Below, in pieces: positions 1 through 14,179 of a stretch of 64,000 bases of DNA. The notes under the pieces were generated by a model. That model was not told the origin of the DNA and made no database searches. It saw only the letters and a program-made list of their open reading frames with translations. The position numbers were made by a program, and so were the translations under genes. The DNA is from Sipunculus nudus (taxonomy: Eukaryota; Annelida; Sipuncula; Golfingiida; Sipunculidae): NCBI GenBank assembly GCA_026874595.1, contig CM049306.1:35420019-35484018 (forward strand), in the 5' to 3' direction. Numbering within the stretch: the stretch's first letter is position 1; every line of letters begins with the position of its first letter.

Positions 1-2900
1 AAAAATATTCAGGACCAATGCGGCACATTTTTCCTATGTGATTCGGAAAATGTATCGGCCAAAATGGCCATTTCTGCTCCAAAGAACCAGGTCCTCTGCT
101 ATTTCATTATACATTCCAACCTGTCAGAACAACCACCTGTAAAATGAGGGCAACTGGCTATTACGACCACTGGATATAAGTCCCTTTCAAAATTTGGTAT
201 ATTATAAGTCTATGAATACCCTGTGGAATACAACCCACCTGGCTATTACAGATTATGGGCAGCTTTTCTGACCAAAGTGATATATTACAAAATATAAGAT
301 TGATCTGTTTAATGCAGGAACTCCTTATGCTAATTGACTAGCGCTGACTGGTCGGTTGATTGCCCATGTGTAAAGTCTCGGTCACTTGTAAGGCCTCACT
401 GTTTGTTTTATTGGTGTTCATGTGTGCAGAGCACAATCTGGACACTTTGCCCTGGCATGTCCACTAGACATGCTCACACGACCTCCTAATCCACATAAAT
501 GGAGGTTCCCAGAAGTTTATCTTTGATCTTTGCACTGTGGTTTGTCTTTAATCTGTTCAGTGCATTACAAGGAAGGCTCTATTACACAGAGTGAATTATC
601 TGTGATGTTTCTAAGGAGCAAGTGATGTTTGTAACCAGTGGGGTCAGCAAATAATTATGAGTCGTTCATATGAGCTCATTGGTCGTGTCAGAAGAACCCC
701 TATATATAATAGCCCCTATTGTACCTTCTTAGAATGTGTTTATTTACATAAACCCTCCATTATATTCCATTTGTATATTGTAAATTTTACTGTATTGCTG
801 TAAATTGCTGTTGTACCTACGATATCGGTACAATGTCTCGCAAGTCCATGCCAGCATGCCCGACTCTACATGAATCAGATCTTAAAATAAAGCTCATTCA
901 GATGATTGAGAGTCAAGGGACAAGTTGCCACAAGTTTAAAATAACATTTTAATCAACTCTTTGCAGATTCATTTCATTCATATATCAACACATAAAATTA
1001 CACATATAAGTACATAATTACAAAATACATTGAACACAAGGATCTTCCCTATTACAAAATATGTATCTTATTGATAGTCATAAAGGTAGTCTAATATGTA
1101 TACTTCCATCCTACAGCCATACAGTTCCTAAATTTTCAGAACCTGTCTAATAAGACCACCTGTCTATGATGACCACTTGAGCCCAGTCCCTTGGGTGGTC
1201 ACGGTCACATTGGACAGGCTCAACTGTATTAAAGTGTCACATATCCTACTGGCATTTGTTTTATATATTCAAGTCAGATATGATTTTATTTGAAAGGGAG
1301 TGTGGGAGGGGGGGGGGTTGAAGGGGGTTGATCACCTTGTTGAGCCAGGTATTTATTTTTGGTGGTAATAGGGGTATTTGTGATTTAAAGTCTTGTTATT
1401 GTGAAAAAGTTTTAGGATAATATTCATTTAAACATATTCTGTATATTTTTTTATCCTAACACAAAAGTTTATTTCGTTTGGAAGTTTCGGTTTTATTTAA
1501 TGTCTGTTGTGTTTTTTCTCTCGAGTTGTTAAGAGACATCACCTTTCCTGAAATGCACCTACAGGTTAGAGAGACGTATTTCAAGGCCATATATATTATC
1601 ATATAAGGTGCACATGTTGGAGGCACTGGAAAAGATTTTTCTGTCAAGTGTTTGGCATCATGTTATACATCAAATGTTATTGTTCAATTATGCTCTTAAT
1701 TTAGTCTTATGATCGGAGCTTAGCACCCAAATATAATGTCCCCTGGCAGCACAGTAGTCCACTAGATATGTAGACCCATGATGGTGGCCATGGAATAAAA
1801 CCATGTAAACGGCTGTTGAAATTTGTTGTTTAGTCCAGAAAAACAGTGGGTTCCATATCACATTTTTCCGCAGGAGACCAGTTTCTGTAGTGCACTATAG
1901 TGCACCACAGATATCGTGACCTACCAGCCATGCACACACCATCAACACTGACACATTCAATCCCCTCAAACATCACTAAAAAATATGGCTACCACTGGGA
2001 AAAAAATATGATAAAAAGTCTCCTGTGTCCCACTAACTGGAACCAATATACTTTTCCTCATACATTTAATCCCTAATATTCTTTGTTGCCCTGCATTATT
2101 TTAATGCCTGCTCACTCGATGCCACAAAATGGGCCAACCTTGACCAGACCCAGAAACGGGTCCCTCTAACCTGTTGATGCCTTGCCAGTGTCACATAGGC
2201 AAGCATAATCAAACCCTTAACTATGACACCTTACTTGTATTTTTGCTCAAATAAGGAAATAACTCATATAACTCAAGTGCAAATTAATGAAGTGATGAGA
2301 GCAAGTTTCTAACCAGAAATGACATGTTGCTTAGGATCAGGATCACAGGTAGCACCCAGTTTTCAAAGTCCTTTTTCTGATTGGCTGTTAGGTTTTAGGG
2401 TCCGGCACATTCATCGTTGAAATCTAAGTATAAGATTTACTGCCAGGTCCCTAAAATAGTGCCATCTAGTAACTAAAACAGAGAGTTCAGGCAAAATAAT
2501 AGCTCTAAGTGGGGTTTGTGGCTACATGCACATTTTCATGTTATTTATTACAAATGGAAAACACACTAAGGTAAAGACCTAAGTTTGTTTATTTTAAGCT
2601 AATTATATGATTTATTTAAAGGTCTGTGTCTTTTCCCGCACACCATCATCTTCTATAGAGTGCTTGTAACCTCAGTGGGAGGCTTAAAGTGTAGACTAAC
2701 TCAGGATTCACTTTATTCTGGTCTAATTAAATGTATCTGCCAAAACAAAAAATTTGCAGATTCTATGTTTTTGACCGGGTTCTGCTGCCACTGTCGCCAC
2801 CCCAGTGGCATTCATTTCTGGAATAGAACTCTGAGACCACTGGACAGATCTTTCCTAAACTTTACACCATTATCGGGTCACATGTGAACTGGTGCCAAAA
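1..2900. other. Intergenic, no gene seen
   Basis: No conserved coding sequence. A pogo/Tigger-like relic (AACCTGTC...GGACAGGCT, about 1,140-1,235) and a possible LTR-like stretch with CTATATATAA (about 701) and AATAAA (about 890) are the only landmarks, both weak. A short G run lies near 1,308. Confidence 0.4.
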
Positions 2901-2929
2901 TATTTTGCGTTTACCTCTGACCTTTCATC

Positions 2930-3936
2930 TCTCCCATGTGTCCATCTGTGTGTCTGTTTTGACACATTAACCCACAGATCTTTGGACTCGTTTGACCAAA
3001 CAGGCTAAAAATTTTGCACAAATGTAGCCCTTGGATAGCTTTATAACATACACAAAAAATGGTGGCGCAACCTGCAACAATTTTGCACAGCGTCCATCTA
3101 TTCATCTGCCTTGGGATAAAATCACTCATATCTCTGCAGAGGTTGGACTTATCCACCTGAAATGTTCATGTGTATACATCCTGGATAGCTTTCTTGATTT
3201 TATGACAGGGGGCTCCACCTACATTCAAGTTCAGGCTGCATACATCCAGGCTTATATCTCAGGATATATATGGTTTGACTTATCCTCCTGAAATTTTGCA
3301 TGTATAAACATCTCACATAGCTCTTTATCATATACAAAACTTGTGGTGCTTCCTGCAACCTTTTTTTCACAGTGTCCATTTCCATCTGTTTGTCTGCCAT
3401 GGGAAAAATCACTCATATCTCGGCAGTGGTTTGACTTATCTGCCTGAAATTTTTCATGTATATACATCTTGGATAGCTTTTTGGATTTTGTGGCAGGTGG
3501 CGCCACCTACATTTATGTTTACACTGCAGACATCCAGGCTTATATCTAAGGACTGGTTTGATGTATCCCCCTAAAATTTTGGGTGTGTATAGATCTCAAA
3601 AAGTTCTTTATCATGCACAACATTGGTGGTGCCACCTGCGACCATTTTTGCACAGCATCCTTCTGTTTGTCTGCTGTGGGATAAAATCACTCATATCTCG
3701 GCAGTAGTTTGACCTATCTGCCTTAAATTTTGCATATGTATACAGCTTTGATAGCTCTCTGGAATTTGTAACAGGTGGCGCCACCTACTTACACATTTTG
3801 GCTGCAGACATCCATGCTAATATACAACACGCCTCACTCTTATTTCCCCTTGCCACTCAATCCATGCCTCTCTTCACCTGTCCCAATCTGATTTTGCTGA
3901 TACACGTGGTCACTTGTCGACTACCCGTATTCTAGT
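2930..3936 (+). repeat. Helitron-like element with dimeric ~285-bp tandem array, 3' terminus at 3936
   Basis: Units start at about 3,121, 3,408 and 3,686 (spacing 287 and 278 bp) and each splits into a ~130- and a ~155-bp half that begin GACTTATC..CCTGAAAT. Each unit carries a GGTGGCGCCACC-like palindrome. The right end is a partly decayed hairpin GTGGTCA-CTTGT-CGACTAC (3906-3924) followed by CTAGT (3932-3936), as in Helitron 3' ends. An inverted relative with a perfect hairpin stem ends the window at 63,749. The 5' end was not located. Confidence 0.65.
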
Positions 3937-6900
3937 GTGACCCAGTTTCATTTACCTTGACCTATTTTTCAAAGTCACTGGAGTCGAAAAGTGTGACTTT
4001 TTTCAGATATTCAAAGTTGATATTCTTCTTATCTATAAGGGGTACACTAGACTGGTTATGACTTAATTGTTGCTTCTGACAGAGAAATCAAACGTTCCCA
4101 CGTTATTATCGGTACGGCCATCTTGCGGCAACTCATACAACTAATTTACCACTATCTGACCCTGTTATTTCATGGACTGGTATTCTTGGCTGGTTTCGCG
4201 GACGGTCAGTTCCACACATCACTGTCTTGCTGAACTAAGGTCTTTTCCAGTGACGTCAGCAGTAGTCTTTCCCAGAATCTTTTTCAAAACCAACATGGTT
4301 CATTCAGTCATCACCTATTCCGGGCTTCCAACTGGCTACTAATATTCCCATTAAATTTGTCTTAATATTTTTAGGCCATCGCTTATGTTGAGTTCAGCGG
4401 ACTTTAAAACACTATAACCCTCAGCCTCAGCCTCTAATGTTTATTGGACCACCACTCTTGACAGTAGACCTAACAAACTCTGGCTCAGCCAAGCAGCGCA
4501 AGATTTTCAGGTGCACATGCGACGAGCGCAGTCAAAATGTACCGGCTGACTGAAACGATCACAATTCGTGAGTCGCAATTTGACAGTTAATACTGAACAT
4601 GGGTTCAGACAAATGTGCCAGCTGCTCTTGTCATCTTTTACCTGTAATATTCATTCAGCAGAGATATATCATAGGACATGAAGATCCATGTGTGGAATAC
4701 CTGAATATTTGATTTCAGTGCAAATGTTGAGCTGTTGGACGGCTGTTGGCTTTCTCATAACAACGATGCCACTCACATGAGGCTTGTTGGCCTGATATGC
4801 AAATACAGGGGAATCGTCAAGTCCTCAAAGAGCCTTGTGATGCCTTAATATGCAAATATCAGGGATTCACCATACAGACTTTACAGGGCTTTAATGATAA
4901 GAGCTGGCACTTGGTTAAGTCTATCAGTACATGGAATCACGTTTTGTTTTAAGCATTTTATTAGCAAACACAAATACTAAAGCCCAGGGAGGGCTAGGAG
5001 TACACACAAATTAAATAAAATACCAAATCTGGTTCCCAACATTGCTGTGGCAAATATTTGAATTCCCTTCTGCGGAACCATATGAGAAAGGTGACTCACC
5101 ACTTACATTTCCAGGTAAGCCATTTGACCTAGAAAGTTGAAACTTTTACAGACATGTCATTCAAAATGAAGGAGTGCAATGGCTAGTTTGGTAGCAATAT
5201 CATTCATAGTTTTTAAATAATATGCAAATTATGATGATTTGACATAAGTATTTTAAGCTCATCTGTGAAAACAAGAAGGAATGACCAAATATCATACATG
5301 TTTTACAGAACTATAATTCTTCCAAACTATAAGAGATATATATACAGTAGAACCTCAAATTCCATTTCTTGTTTTTCCGAAAATTTGTTATTCCGAAATA
5401 TAAACCAAAATTTAACTCAATAAATTGAAAAGTTAAAATACAACATTTGAAAAATATATTTTTCCTAAATTATTAAATGTGACCCTGAGGATAACTTCCT
5501 CAGTGCTGTTCACTCACCTGTGAAGAATAAGACATGGCCCAATCAGCACGTTTAATTAAGCTTATGTGTTCTTGAGAGCTTTAGTCATGGTGGAAGCATT
5601 CATCTGATCACCCTCAAGTGTACTGACAATATACTGTCACCCTTGTTTTGATTTTCTGTGATTGTTTCTTGGTGCTTTTCTGTGGGTAAACTCACTCAAA
5701 GTTTGATAAGAGTTCATATTAACGATCTACACCGGCGGTATTTAAGTAGCCCTTACAATCTTCACATATTTTATGTTTAAAGTAACTCCTTGATGCAATG
5801 AAGTCACACAAGTGTGTCATACAAGATTACATGTAAAATGATTAACAACATTTCCCATAGATGACAGCACTAGTCAGCTTATAACAAGCGTGCCCCCCCC
5901 CCCCCACCCACCTCCATGGTGTACTTTTGTTTTGTTACTTCATTTATTGTCTGATTAATGTATAATTTTGATTTGACTGCTCACCAAAGCTGTAATTCTA
6001 TGAAATATGTCCCACTTGTAACATTATTTTTCCACTGATATTTAATAGTAAGACAATTTTGATGAACTTATTCTACATATCAGGTGTCCCCTTGTCCCAG
6101 TTACATGTAAAATGAAAGAAAGCTCCCATCAATTAAACCTGTGAGCAGCAAGGTGGACCACTGTTTGCATTACAGGTGTACAGATTATGATGACTATGTA
6201 ATATTTATTGATCATTACAAGTTTAACTATGGAGGAACATGGAAGCTGGGAGCTTTCGGAAAAAAATATATCAAAATATGTACATGTATGATGGCTACAT
6301 GTACATGTATGATAGATACATCATTCTAATTTCTTTCACAACAGTTTTTTATACTGAATTTCAGGTGGTTTCTCACCTGAATTTAGTTCCCAGCAAAATT
6401 CAAGCTTAGTTAAGGAGGTCAGATATCACAAGACATAGGATGGGCGTATTATGCACATATGGGGTGCTCTTGTTGTGTTATGGGTGGGACATAATTTTAA
6501 ATGTACAAAAATATAGCAACTTGCCCAAATTATACTTCCTTGACTGCAGGTTTCGTTCATGTGCAATATTGTACCTTCACCCGTGTGGTCTTGTTATAGT
6601 AAACATACACCGGTTGATTGTATTTATCAATATACAAAACAAAAAAATGGCAATGAACCTGTAAGCTGAGGTGGTTTTGCTGGGACATTATTGTAATAAG
6701 GCTGAATGAACCTTTAGTGGATTATGACATACATTGTGCAAATTGAACGGCTACCTTTAAATATTACATGACCAAAAACTGAACATGAGTTTTCTATATA
6801 AAATATAATCTGAAATTATTATGACTATAAAGATCTTGAATTCAGACCTTGTTAGGAAGTGTTTGGAAAATGGTCCACATCTGAAGCATGGCAAATGGGT

Positions 6901-7100
6901 GTCTCCTAAACAGTTGTTTCCTTACAATTGCTGAAATTTTATTTAATTTCCCATATGGATTTTGCCCACATCTGCAGTTCATTATATTAGAGGAGGGGTC
7001 TAGAAAACCCTGCATTATATATTCATTTAAAATAACCAAAATAGTTCCATCTATTCTCAGTAGATGGCACTTTACAACTAGACATGAATTAACCTGAATC
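3937..7100. other. Intergenic, no gene seen
   Basis: No coding sequence recognised. The stretch 4,250-4,590 is CpG-richer than its surroundings and contains a perfect CRE TGACGTCA at 4251-4258. A pogo-like terminus (CAGTAGAACCTC) lies at about 5,346. A C run of about 13 bases starts near 5,893. Confidence 0.4.
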
Positions 7101-7109
7101 ACCCCGATT

Positions 7110-7300
7110 GCTACCTCGTCTTCCATGGCTCGTTTACTAGAATGTTGGACTTCTCATCATGAAAGTGAAGGTTTGAATCCCTTCTCAGATGACTTTTGAC
7201 TTTCAGACTTATTACTCTGTGTAAGATCAGTGGTGTCATAGCAGAGACATCTGGTGCAAATACTGCACAGTGCCGGGGGGTTAATGTGAGGAAATAAGCA
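7110..7300 (+). mobile_element. tRNA-derived SINE, family 1
   Basis: A tRNA-like head carries a B box GGTTTGAATCC at 7170-7180. The same head, with GGTTTGATTCC, is found at 60,100-60,290, so this is a dispersed family. Confidence 0.5.
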
Positions 7301-7329
7301 GAGACAATGTCTTTATTTTTACCATCCAG

Positions 7330-7900
7330 GTCAGATTAAGAACATAATCCAGGAATTCTAGACCTGTCGGAATTCCAATATGGCTGCATTAGCCCAATTG
7401 CTGATTTTCTTTCTCACGCGATAACTCAACAACAACATACTTCAGCTTTCCCGAATTCACAGGGATAATTGATACATACTAGGGCTCCAGACTTATGGAA
7501 CTACAGACCTGTCAGAATTCCTAATTGGCCACCACAGCCCAATCGCCGATTTTCTTAGGCGCACAATAACTCAACAACAACATACTTCAGCTTTACCAAA
7601 TTCACAGTGATGATTGGTACATACAAGTGCTCTAGACCTATTGAATTACAGAACTGTTGGAAATCAAATATGGCTGCCACATCCCAATCGCTGATTTTCT
7701 TTCGTGAACAATATCTGAACAATTACATACTTCAGCTTTCCCAAATTCACAGCCATCATTTGTACATATGAGGGCTCCATCTCTATCGAATTGCAGACCT
7801 GTTGGAATTCCAATATGGCTGCCAGAGCATGCTTGATCTTTCTCAAAATCACAGGGATCATTGGTGCATATATGGGGGCTTCTGACCTATTGAAATACAG
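7330..7900 (+). repeat. ~145-bp tandem array (4 units)
   Basis: ACATACTTCAGCTTT recurs at 7435, 7580 and 7725 (145-bp spacing), with a fourth diverged unit. Units contain CAGACCTGTCGGAATTCC and ATATGGCTGC. They are related to the array at 14,180-14,960. Confidence 0.8.
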
Positions 7901-8028
7901 ACTTGCTCAAAATTAAATATGTGCTACAAAGTACAATCGGCTATTTTCTATTGCACACATTATATACACAAATCTTCTTTGATATTATTTGAACAAGTAG
8001 GATATTTTCCCTCATGCACATGGCATTG

Positions 8029-8339
8029 GGGGCGGTGGTGTAATGGTTAAGGTGCCGGGCTCATGATCCAGAGGTCGTGAGTTCAAATCCCAGTCAGACC
8101 CCAACCGTGCCAAGACCCTTAAGCAAGGTCCCAACCGCAAGTGTGCCTCTGTCCACCCAGCAGTAGAAATGGGGACCAGTAAATACTGGGAAGGTAACCT
8201 GCGATGGACTAGCGTCCCATCCAGGAGGAGTTTAACTCCTTAGTCGCTTCACGCTACCGAAACCGGGATAGCTCCGGCCTGATGAGCCATTAGGCTCGGG
8301 TGTAAAAGTGCAGCAGACTTCACCTTACCTTTACTTAAC
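8029..8339 (+). mobile_element. tRNA-derived SINE, family 2, about 310 bp
   Basis: An A-box-like GGTGTAATGGTTAAGG and a B box GAGTTCAAATCC (8079-8090) form a tRNA-like head. It is followed by a body with CTAGCGTCCCATCCAGG and ends in the short tail ACCTTACCTTTACTT. Because the head is internal-promoter-like, transcription would be by RNA polymerase III. Confidence 0.65.
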
Positions 8340-8444
8340 ATGGCTAAAAACCTATTTCTGTTTGTCATATTTTCATCTTTAACCTTAACTTTTCACCCAT
8401 ATGTAATCTAGTCCAGCCATCTGAGGACCATTGTCCGACCACAT

Positions 8445-8449
8445 CTAGT
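8445..8449 (+). repeat. Helitron-like 3' terminus CTAGT
   Basis: ACCACATCTAGTT resembles the end of the intronic element at 24,298-24,309 (CAACACATCTAGTT). The matching 5' part was not identified; the next element begins 7 bp later. Confidence 0.35.
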
Positions 8450-8455
8450 TTTATT

Positions 8456-11400
8456 AGCTCAGCTGACTTTCAGTCATGCTGGGCTATAGCGATGGGTCTT
8501 TGTCCGTCTTCCTTCCATCTGTCGGTCCGGCCGGCCGGCCCTCCATTAGCAGGGCACAAATCGTAACTGTAGGGGCTAGGGCCATGAACCCTATGCAGTC
8601 TTAGAGGTTATAAAAAGATCTCCTTGCAAACCTGAAATAAGGTCACTGCGACCTATATTCTCGAAGTTATGGGGTGTGTTTGCACCCCCCAGAAATAACT
8701 ATTTGAGACAAAATTTTCATCCCAAACCTTCCATCTTTCACATACAGCTCACCTACCAACAGGGGAAGATCCATAATTTTTTTAGGTCAAAAGGTCAAAG
8801 GTCAAGGTCACAGGAGCCTCTTCTTTTAAAAGCCTGTGGATGCATTTTAAGCCAACCCTTTCATCCCAATTCTTTGATCTTTCACATATAGCTCACCTAC
8901 TAAGTTGGAGAAGAATCCTATAGATTTTGAGGTCACAAGGTCAAAGGTCAGGGTCACAGGATCCACTTCTTTGAAAAGGTTGTGGACATATTTCAAGCTA
9001 AACTTTTCATTCCAAACCTACCAGCACTGATATCCTCTCTCTGCCAACAGGGGAAAAGACCTGTTGATTTTGAGGTCAAAGGTCAAGTTCACAGCACCCA
9101 CTTTTTGCGTGGAGTCATTTTCAGGCAAACTTTTCAATCTGTACCTTCCATCTGTCATATATGGCTTACCTACCAATAAGGGAAGAAGCCTATTGATGTT
9201 GAGGTCAAAAAGTCAAAGGTCAAGGTCACAATATTTAATTGTTCTAAATGCTTGTGAGCATATTTCAAGTGTAACTGTTCAACCCTAACCTTCAGTCTTT
9301 CACATATGCCACATCTATGCATCAATCAGTTTGACTCAAACTTCATATTTATGGGTCTTTTTGCTTGAATAAATAACTTATTGATTTTGGGGTCAGCTGG
9401 TCAGCAGGTTAAAGGTTGCAGGTCAAAGTTATTCACCCATTGGTTGCCAAGTAATTACACCAGATTTACGTGGTAAGTAGTTACCCATCATTTAGAAAGA
9501 ATCCAGTTGATATGTGGGCAAAAGGCCAAGGTCATAGGTCAGGGATGTTCACAATTACTTATTTCATAGACCATCTCTATTAGTCTTGTATATATAACCA
9601 TCCCACTCCAGCTGGTACATCTCCCTGTGTGGCTGTAATTGTGAGTGACACTGGTGACATATGACTCCCTTTTGTATCAGCCTATTAAGTGATAAGGCTC
9701 AGTGATAAGTAGCTCGTTACTTCATAACAAAAACACTGTTGTCTGAATGCTTCAGCCAGGCATTAAGACTATGAGAGTATAGTATTAAGGTTAAGCTACT
9801 GATTTATAAGATGATGGGAACATTTTTCAGTTTATTTTATGGAATCCTAGCAATAAACTTAGTTTCCTAGATATCTGAATATTTTAATATATATCACCAC
9901 ATATAAAAGCAAGTGTTTGTTCTCATAATATGTGGATGTGTACCTTGATTTAGGATGGCTTTTTAGCGAACCTGTGAGCTTATGCGATGGTGCGGCGTCG
10001 TCCGTCGTCTGTATGTTAACCATTGCTATCTCAAAAACGGCAGGAGCTAGCATCACCAAATTTTTTGCAAATATTCAGTCATCCAAAAAACTATATCGGA
10101 TTTTGTTTATTTTTTTTCTAACTGCATTTTCTTAGATTTTATAGGGAAAAAGCTAAAAAAAATTTAAAAATCTTCTGCTATGAAACTGTCAAGCTAAATT
10201 GTCCAATATTTCACAGATATGATCCCTGGAACACTCTTTCTCAAGTTTGTTCGAATGGTTCCAGTTCGGAGATTTTTGGCTGAGTTACAGGAGGTTGAAC
10301 TTTGTTAACTGTGCAAAAAAGCATATTAAAATTTAAATCTCAGAAAAGGCTGGAGCTATCATCACCAAATTTTATGTCAATGTTGGTCACATGAGTCATA
10401 TCTGAAATTGAGGTATTGGTGGCGCCACCTGCATCGGCCTTTTTTGTACGGGGTCATCAGTGCCCGTATCACACTGACAGCTACAAATAACTTCTTCTCT
10501 GAAACGAAATGGCCAAATTTGTTTAATATCACACAGAAATGATCCTAGGGTAGTGCTTTCTGAAGTTTGTTCAAATGGTCTCAGTTCAGTGACTTTTGGC
10601 TAAGTTATGGGAAGCTGAATTTAGTCATATGCCATGTCAGCCAATTTTAGCTAAGTGGCTACAAAAATCTTCTTCTCAACAACCACTGGACCAAATTCTT
10701 AAATCTCACACATTAATTATCCTTAGATGTTGATAATTCAAGTTTGTTCAAATGGTCTCAGTTCAGTGACTTTTGGCTGAGTTATTGGAAGCTGAACTTT
10801 GCCATTTTGTTGTATTTTCCCATATGAGTTATAAACCTACAAAACGTTCTCAACTGATGATGATACTGAGGCCAGTTTGTTTAATATTTTGCAAGAATAA
10901 TTCCCTGAATCATTCTTATAATAATTGTCTTTTATGGTTCCAAAAAATGAATTTGGCTGAATTATAAAGATTGAATTGAGTCATTTTACCAAATATGTTA
11001 GCTGTGTGAAGCAGATACATCTAGCCTAGCACCAGTTTATCAGCATCCATTACATCATGCCTCTAGACATTTAGATTTCAGCTTATCTATGGAAAATATT
11101 GACAGGAATGTTTTTAAAAGCTTTTAAAAAATGTAGATTTATGATATTACATATCATCTTTACACTAACTCATAATTTCTCAGGAATAGCAGGAGCTACC
11201 ATCCCCAAATTTTATGCAATTATCAGTCACATATCAAATGTTGATGGATTCATCTTATTTTTGCTATCTGCATTCACTTAGATTTTACAAGGAAAAAGCT
11301 GAAAAAAACTTGTAAAAGTCTTCTTCTTGTGAACAGTCAAGCCAAATTGTCCAAATTTTACAGAAATGATTCCAGAAGCGAGCCCTCTCAAGTTTGTTCA

Positions 11401-13319
11401 AATGGTTTGTGTTGGATAAATTTTAACAGAGTTACATAACAGGCCAAGATTGTGTACGTTTCTTGAATAGGTTGAGAAACTGCCAACTGTTTCAGATTTG
11501 GCAACAGATCAAGAGTTCATTCAGTGCAGCCAAATATAGGTCAACAGTTCAGTCAGTGCAGCCAAGCACAAGGCATGTGATCACCTCATGGGCAGCATGT
11601 GATCATCTCATGGGTAGCATGTGATCACCTCATGAGTATCATGTGATCACCTCATGGGTGTCATGCCCCTCAGGGCTGCAAATGGAGCCAATCTGTGAGC
11701 TTATGCAATTTTATGGCTACTATTTCAGATTTGGCAATAGGCAAAAGGTCAGCCTGGATTTATTAATAGCTTTGGCAGACTGCCAACTGTTTCAGATTAT
11801 GCAACAGGTCAAGAGTTCACTCAGTGCAGCCAGGTACAGGTCAAAATTCACTCAGTCTAGCCAGGTGCAGGTCAAGAGTTCACTCAGTGCAGTAGCCTGA
11901 GCCAGTAATTTGTCACAGTACACTCGGGGCAACAGCCTTTTTCACCTAAGCCTGGTCAGCCCCGTGCATCAGACTCAAGGTAAGTTTGATGTATTGGCCT
12001 GATATTCTGACCTGTCTATGTGTTTTTATGGCTTTCTCATTAGCAAGACAGGTGTCGCCATCTACAATGACTTTTGCAAAGTGTATTTGCCTGCTTAATT
12101 CTACAGAAGAATTTGATATATCAGCCTGAAATTGGGCATATGTGTACATGTCAAATAGCTTTGTTGTATACAAGACTGGTGGTACCACCTACAATTTTTT
12201 TTGTGTTGTGTGCACCCATGCCAGAATTTCAGCAGTGATGTTTGTGTATTGTTTCTTGTTCAAAATGTTTAGTACTTGCATTGTTCATATATATGAAATG
12301 TAGTGGTTCAGCACTGAATCGTTATACCTGGTGTATATCCATATGCACAGGTTCGCATTAGGCCTGTAGGCCTTGTTGTTTTATTTCAAGACTTTTAGTC
12401 ATGCTTTCTGTATTTCTTTTCTTTCAGGTTTGGCAGTTTACCTACCCTGCTGACCCCATGGAAAAGCAGAGTGATAATAAAAAATATTGGACTTACACTT
12501 TTTACAATTGCATATCTATAAATCTGATATGAGCGCCTGGACATGCCTTTTGAATTATTTTGGGCATTCATTACTGGATAATTTGCCCCAAGTTTGGTCT
12601 CTTATTAGAGAATGTGGGATATCAAATGTCATACTTGTCAGAAATCCATTATGTCTGCCAGTTAGCCACCTAAGAAATTCTTTCTTCAGTGCAGTTTCAG
12701 TAATTTTTCTTTAATGTTTGGTCCGATTTAGAGAATGTTTGTTGTCTGATTTCAGACTTGTCAGAAGTCCAATATGGCCACCAGGCAACCATCTTTTAAT
12801 TCCTTTTGATCATATAATCTCAAGTGTATTATCTCAAGTATCTCAACAGTTAAAGTGAATGCAGTTGGATGTATATTTATGTAATCTTGTAAAGGATTGG
12901 GTGAAATATTTCTGAATAAATATTACCATCATTTATAAAAGTGCAGTACAGTTGGCTTGTATTGAATAAAAATCATACAGAAGCACCTGTTTCTCAATAA
13001 TTCTTGCATGTATTTCCTTGATTTTTGCTATATATTTTGATCTTATATTTGTCCTTTTGTGGTGTTCCTTTTGAGACTGACAGGTTTCAAGCAAGCTGTT
13101 GGAATAGTTCCTGATAGCTTAACAATCATGCATTTTCCTCAGATTATCAATTCACTGTGTTTTAACCTGACATAGGTGATATTTATTCTGTTGTCATAGA
13201 AAATTATCCAAAAATTGGCAAATTGGTTCTTCAAAATTTGACTGGAAGTTGTGAATCTCAGTCCATGATGTGACAGGTCATGCTTGGCAGCTGAGCGTCA
13301 TGACCCATGGGTCACTTGT
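8456..13319 (+). mobile_element. Helentron-like (HINE) element P', with a nested second element
   Basis: It starts AGCTCAGCTGAC after a T-rich flank, followed by a subterminal hairpin and TTTGTCCGTC. It ends CAGCTGAGC (13288-13296), the perfect 14-bp palindrome TGACCCATGGGTCA (13301-13314) and CTTGT|T (13315-13319). The asymmetric inverted termini with a 3' hairpin fit Helitron2/Helentron-type elements. The interior holds AGGTCA-rich repeats (8,760-9,240, spacing 134-146 bp) and the nested element at 9,965-12,376. No transposase or Rep/helicase coding was seen. Confidence 0.65.
9965..12376 (+). mobile_element. Helentron-like element family G, copy A (2.4 kb)
   Basis: It begins AGCGAACCTGTG and ends CACAGGTTCGC (12346-12356), then the hairpin AGGCC-TGTA-GGCCT (12360-12373) and TTGT|T. 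The 5' GCGAACCTGTG (9966-9976) is the exact reverse complement of the 3' copy, which gives asymmetric terminal inverted repeats. A near-identical direct copy lies at 34,455-37,242. There is no open frame of note, so it is non-autonomous. Confidence 0.75.
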
Positions 13320-13451
13320 TAATACAATATTTAAATTTATATGTTCGTAAACCTGTAGTAGGTCTTAGCTTCAAGCAGAAACCATGGACACACAGACACA
13401 TATATACACATGTATATATTTATATTATTGCCATAAATGGGATACCACTTA

Positions 13452-14028
13452 GACTGAAACGGGTACAAAATTTTGGACTCAAGTACCCGATAGGCATAAC
13501 CCGACTTGGACTCGAGTACTCATTACCATTGCAATGCTGTAAAAATAAAATGGACATCTGTTTACTGATGCAAAATATGCATATATTTTACTTTGTGATG
13601 GCTCAACTTTACCCCAACTAAGGAACAGATATAAATACTAAAATTAAAGTGGAAAAATCCATTTGAAAGCATATAACTCATATATATGAGTCTCTTCAAA
13701 ATAAACTGTACAGTATGATTATTATGTATTACATTAACTCAGTAACACGTTCTGCAAAATTAACTATACCAATTTTTCTTTTCCCCACAAGCGTTTCGGC
13801 TTCTTATTCTGATATGGAAGTGGTAAGCCTACCAGATGGTCAACAAACTTTTACCATATGTGTAGAGCCCTATGCCAGGCTACGATAATGAATAAATAGG
13901 CCTACAGACTGCCCGTAAATTTGCAGTAATATTCAGATATATGCATGTACATTCATTAGTGCTCAAGTCCAAATTTTGAACTCGAGTACTCTGTAAGTAT
14001 TACCCGGACTCGAGTACTCCTTTCAGCC
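13452..14028. mobile_element. hAT-like MITE
   Basis: Left end ACTGAAACGGGTAC and right end GAGTACTCCTTTCAGC are inverted relatives, with nearby ACTCGAGTACTC motifs inside each end, typical of hAT MITE termini. The flanks CACTTAG and CCCTTAG are a near-match target duplication with one mismatch. Confidence 0.45.
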
Positions 14029-14179
14029 CTTAGTAAGATACAACTTTTAAATCAAAATGTGATGTGGCAAAATATTACTACTGGTAAATGCAGTTAATAT
14101 TGCCCATGCAGTTCTTAAAAATTATTGCATACTAGGTTTCATTGCCATGGCATTGGAGAGGTTATCAGGGGTCCGCTTT

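Noticed and set aside
601-935. Possible LTR with CTATATATAA and AATAAA
   Set aside because: No convincing terminal inverted dinucleotides with a matching target duplication, so it is mentioned only as a landmark.
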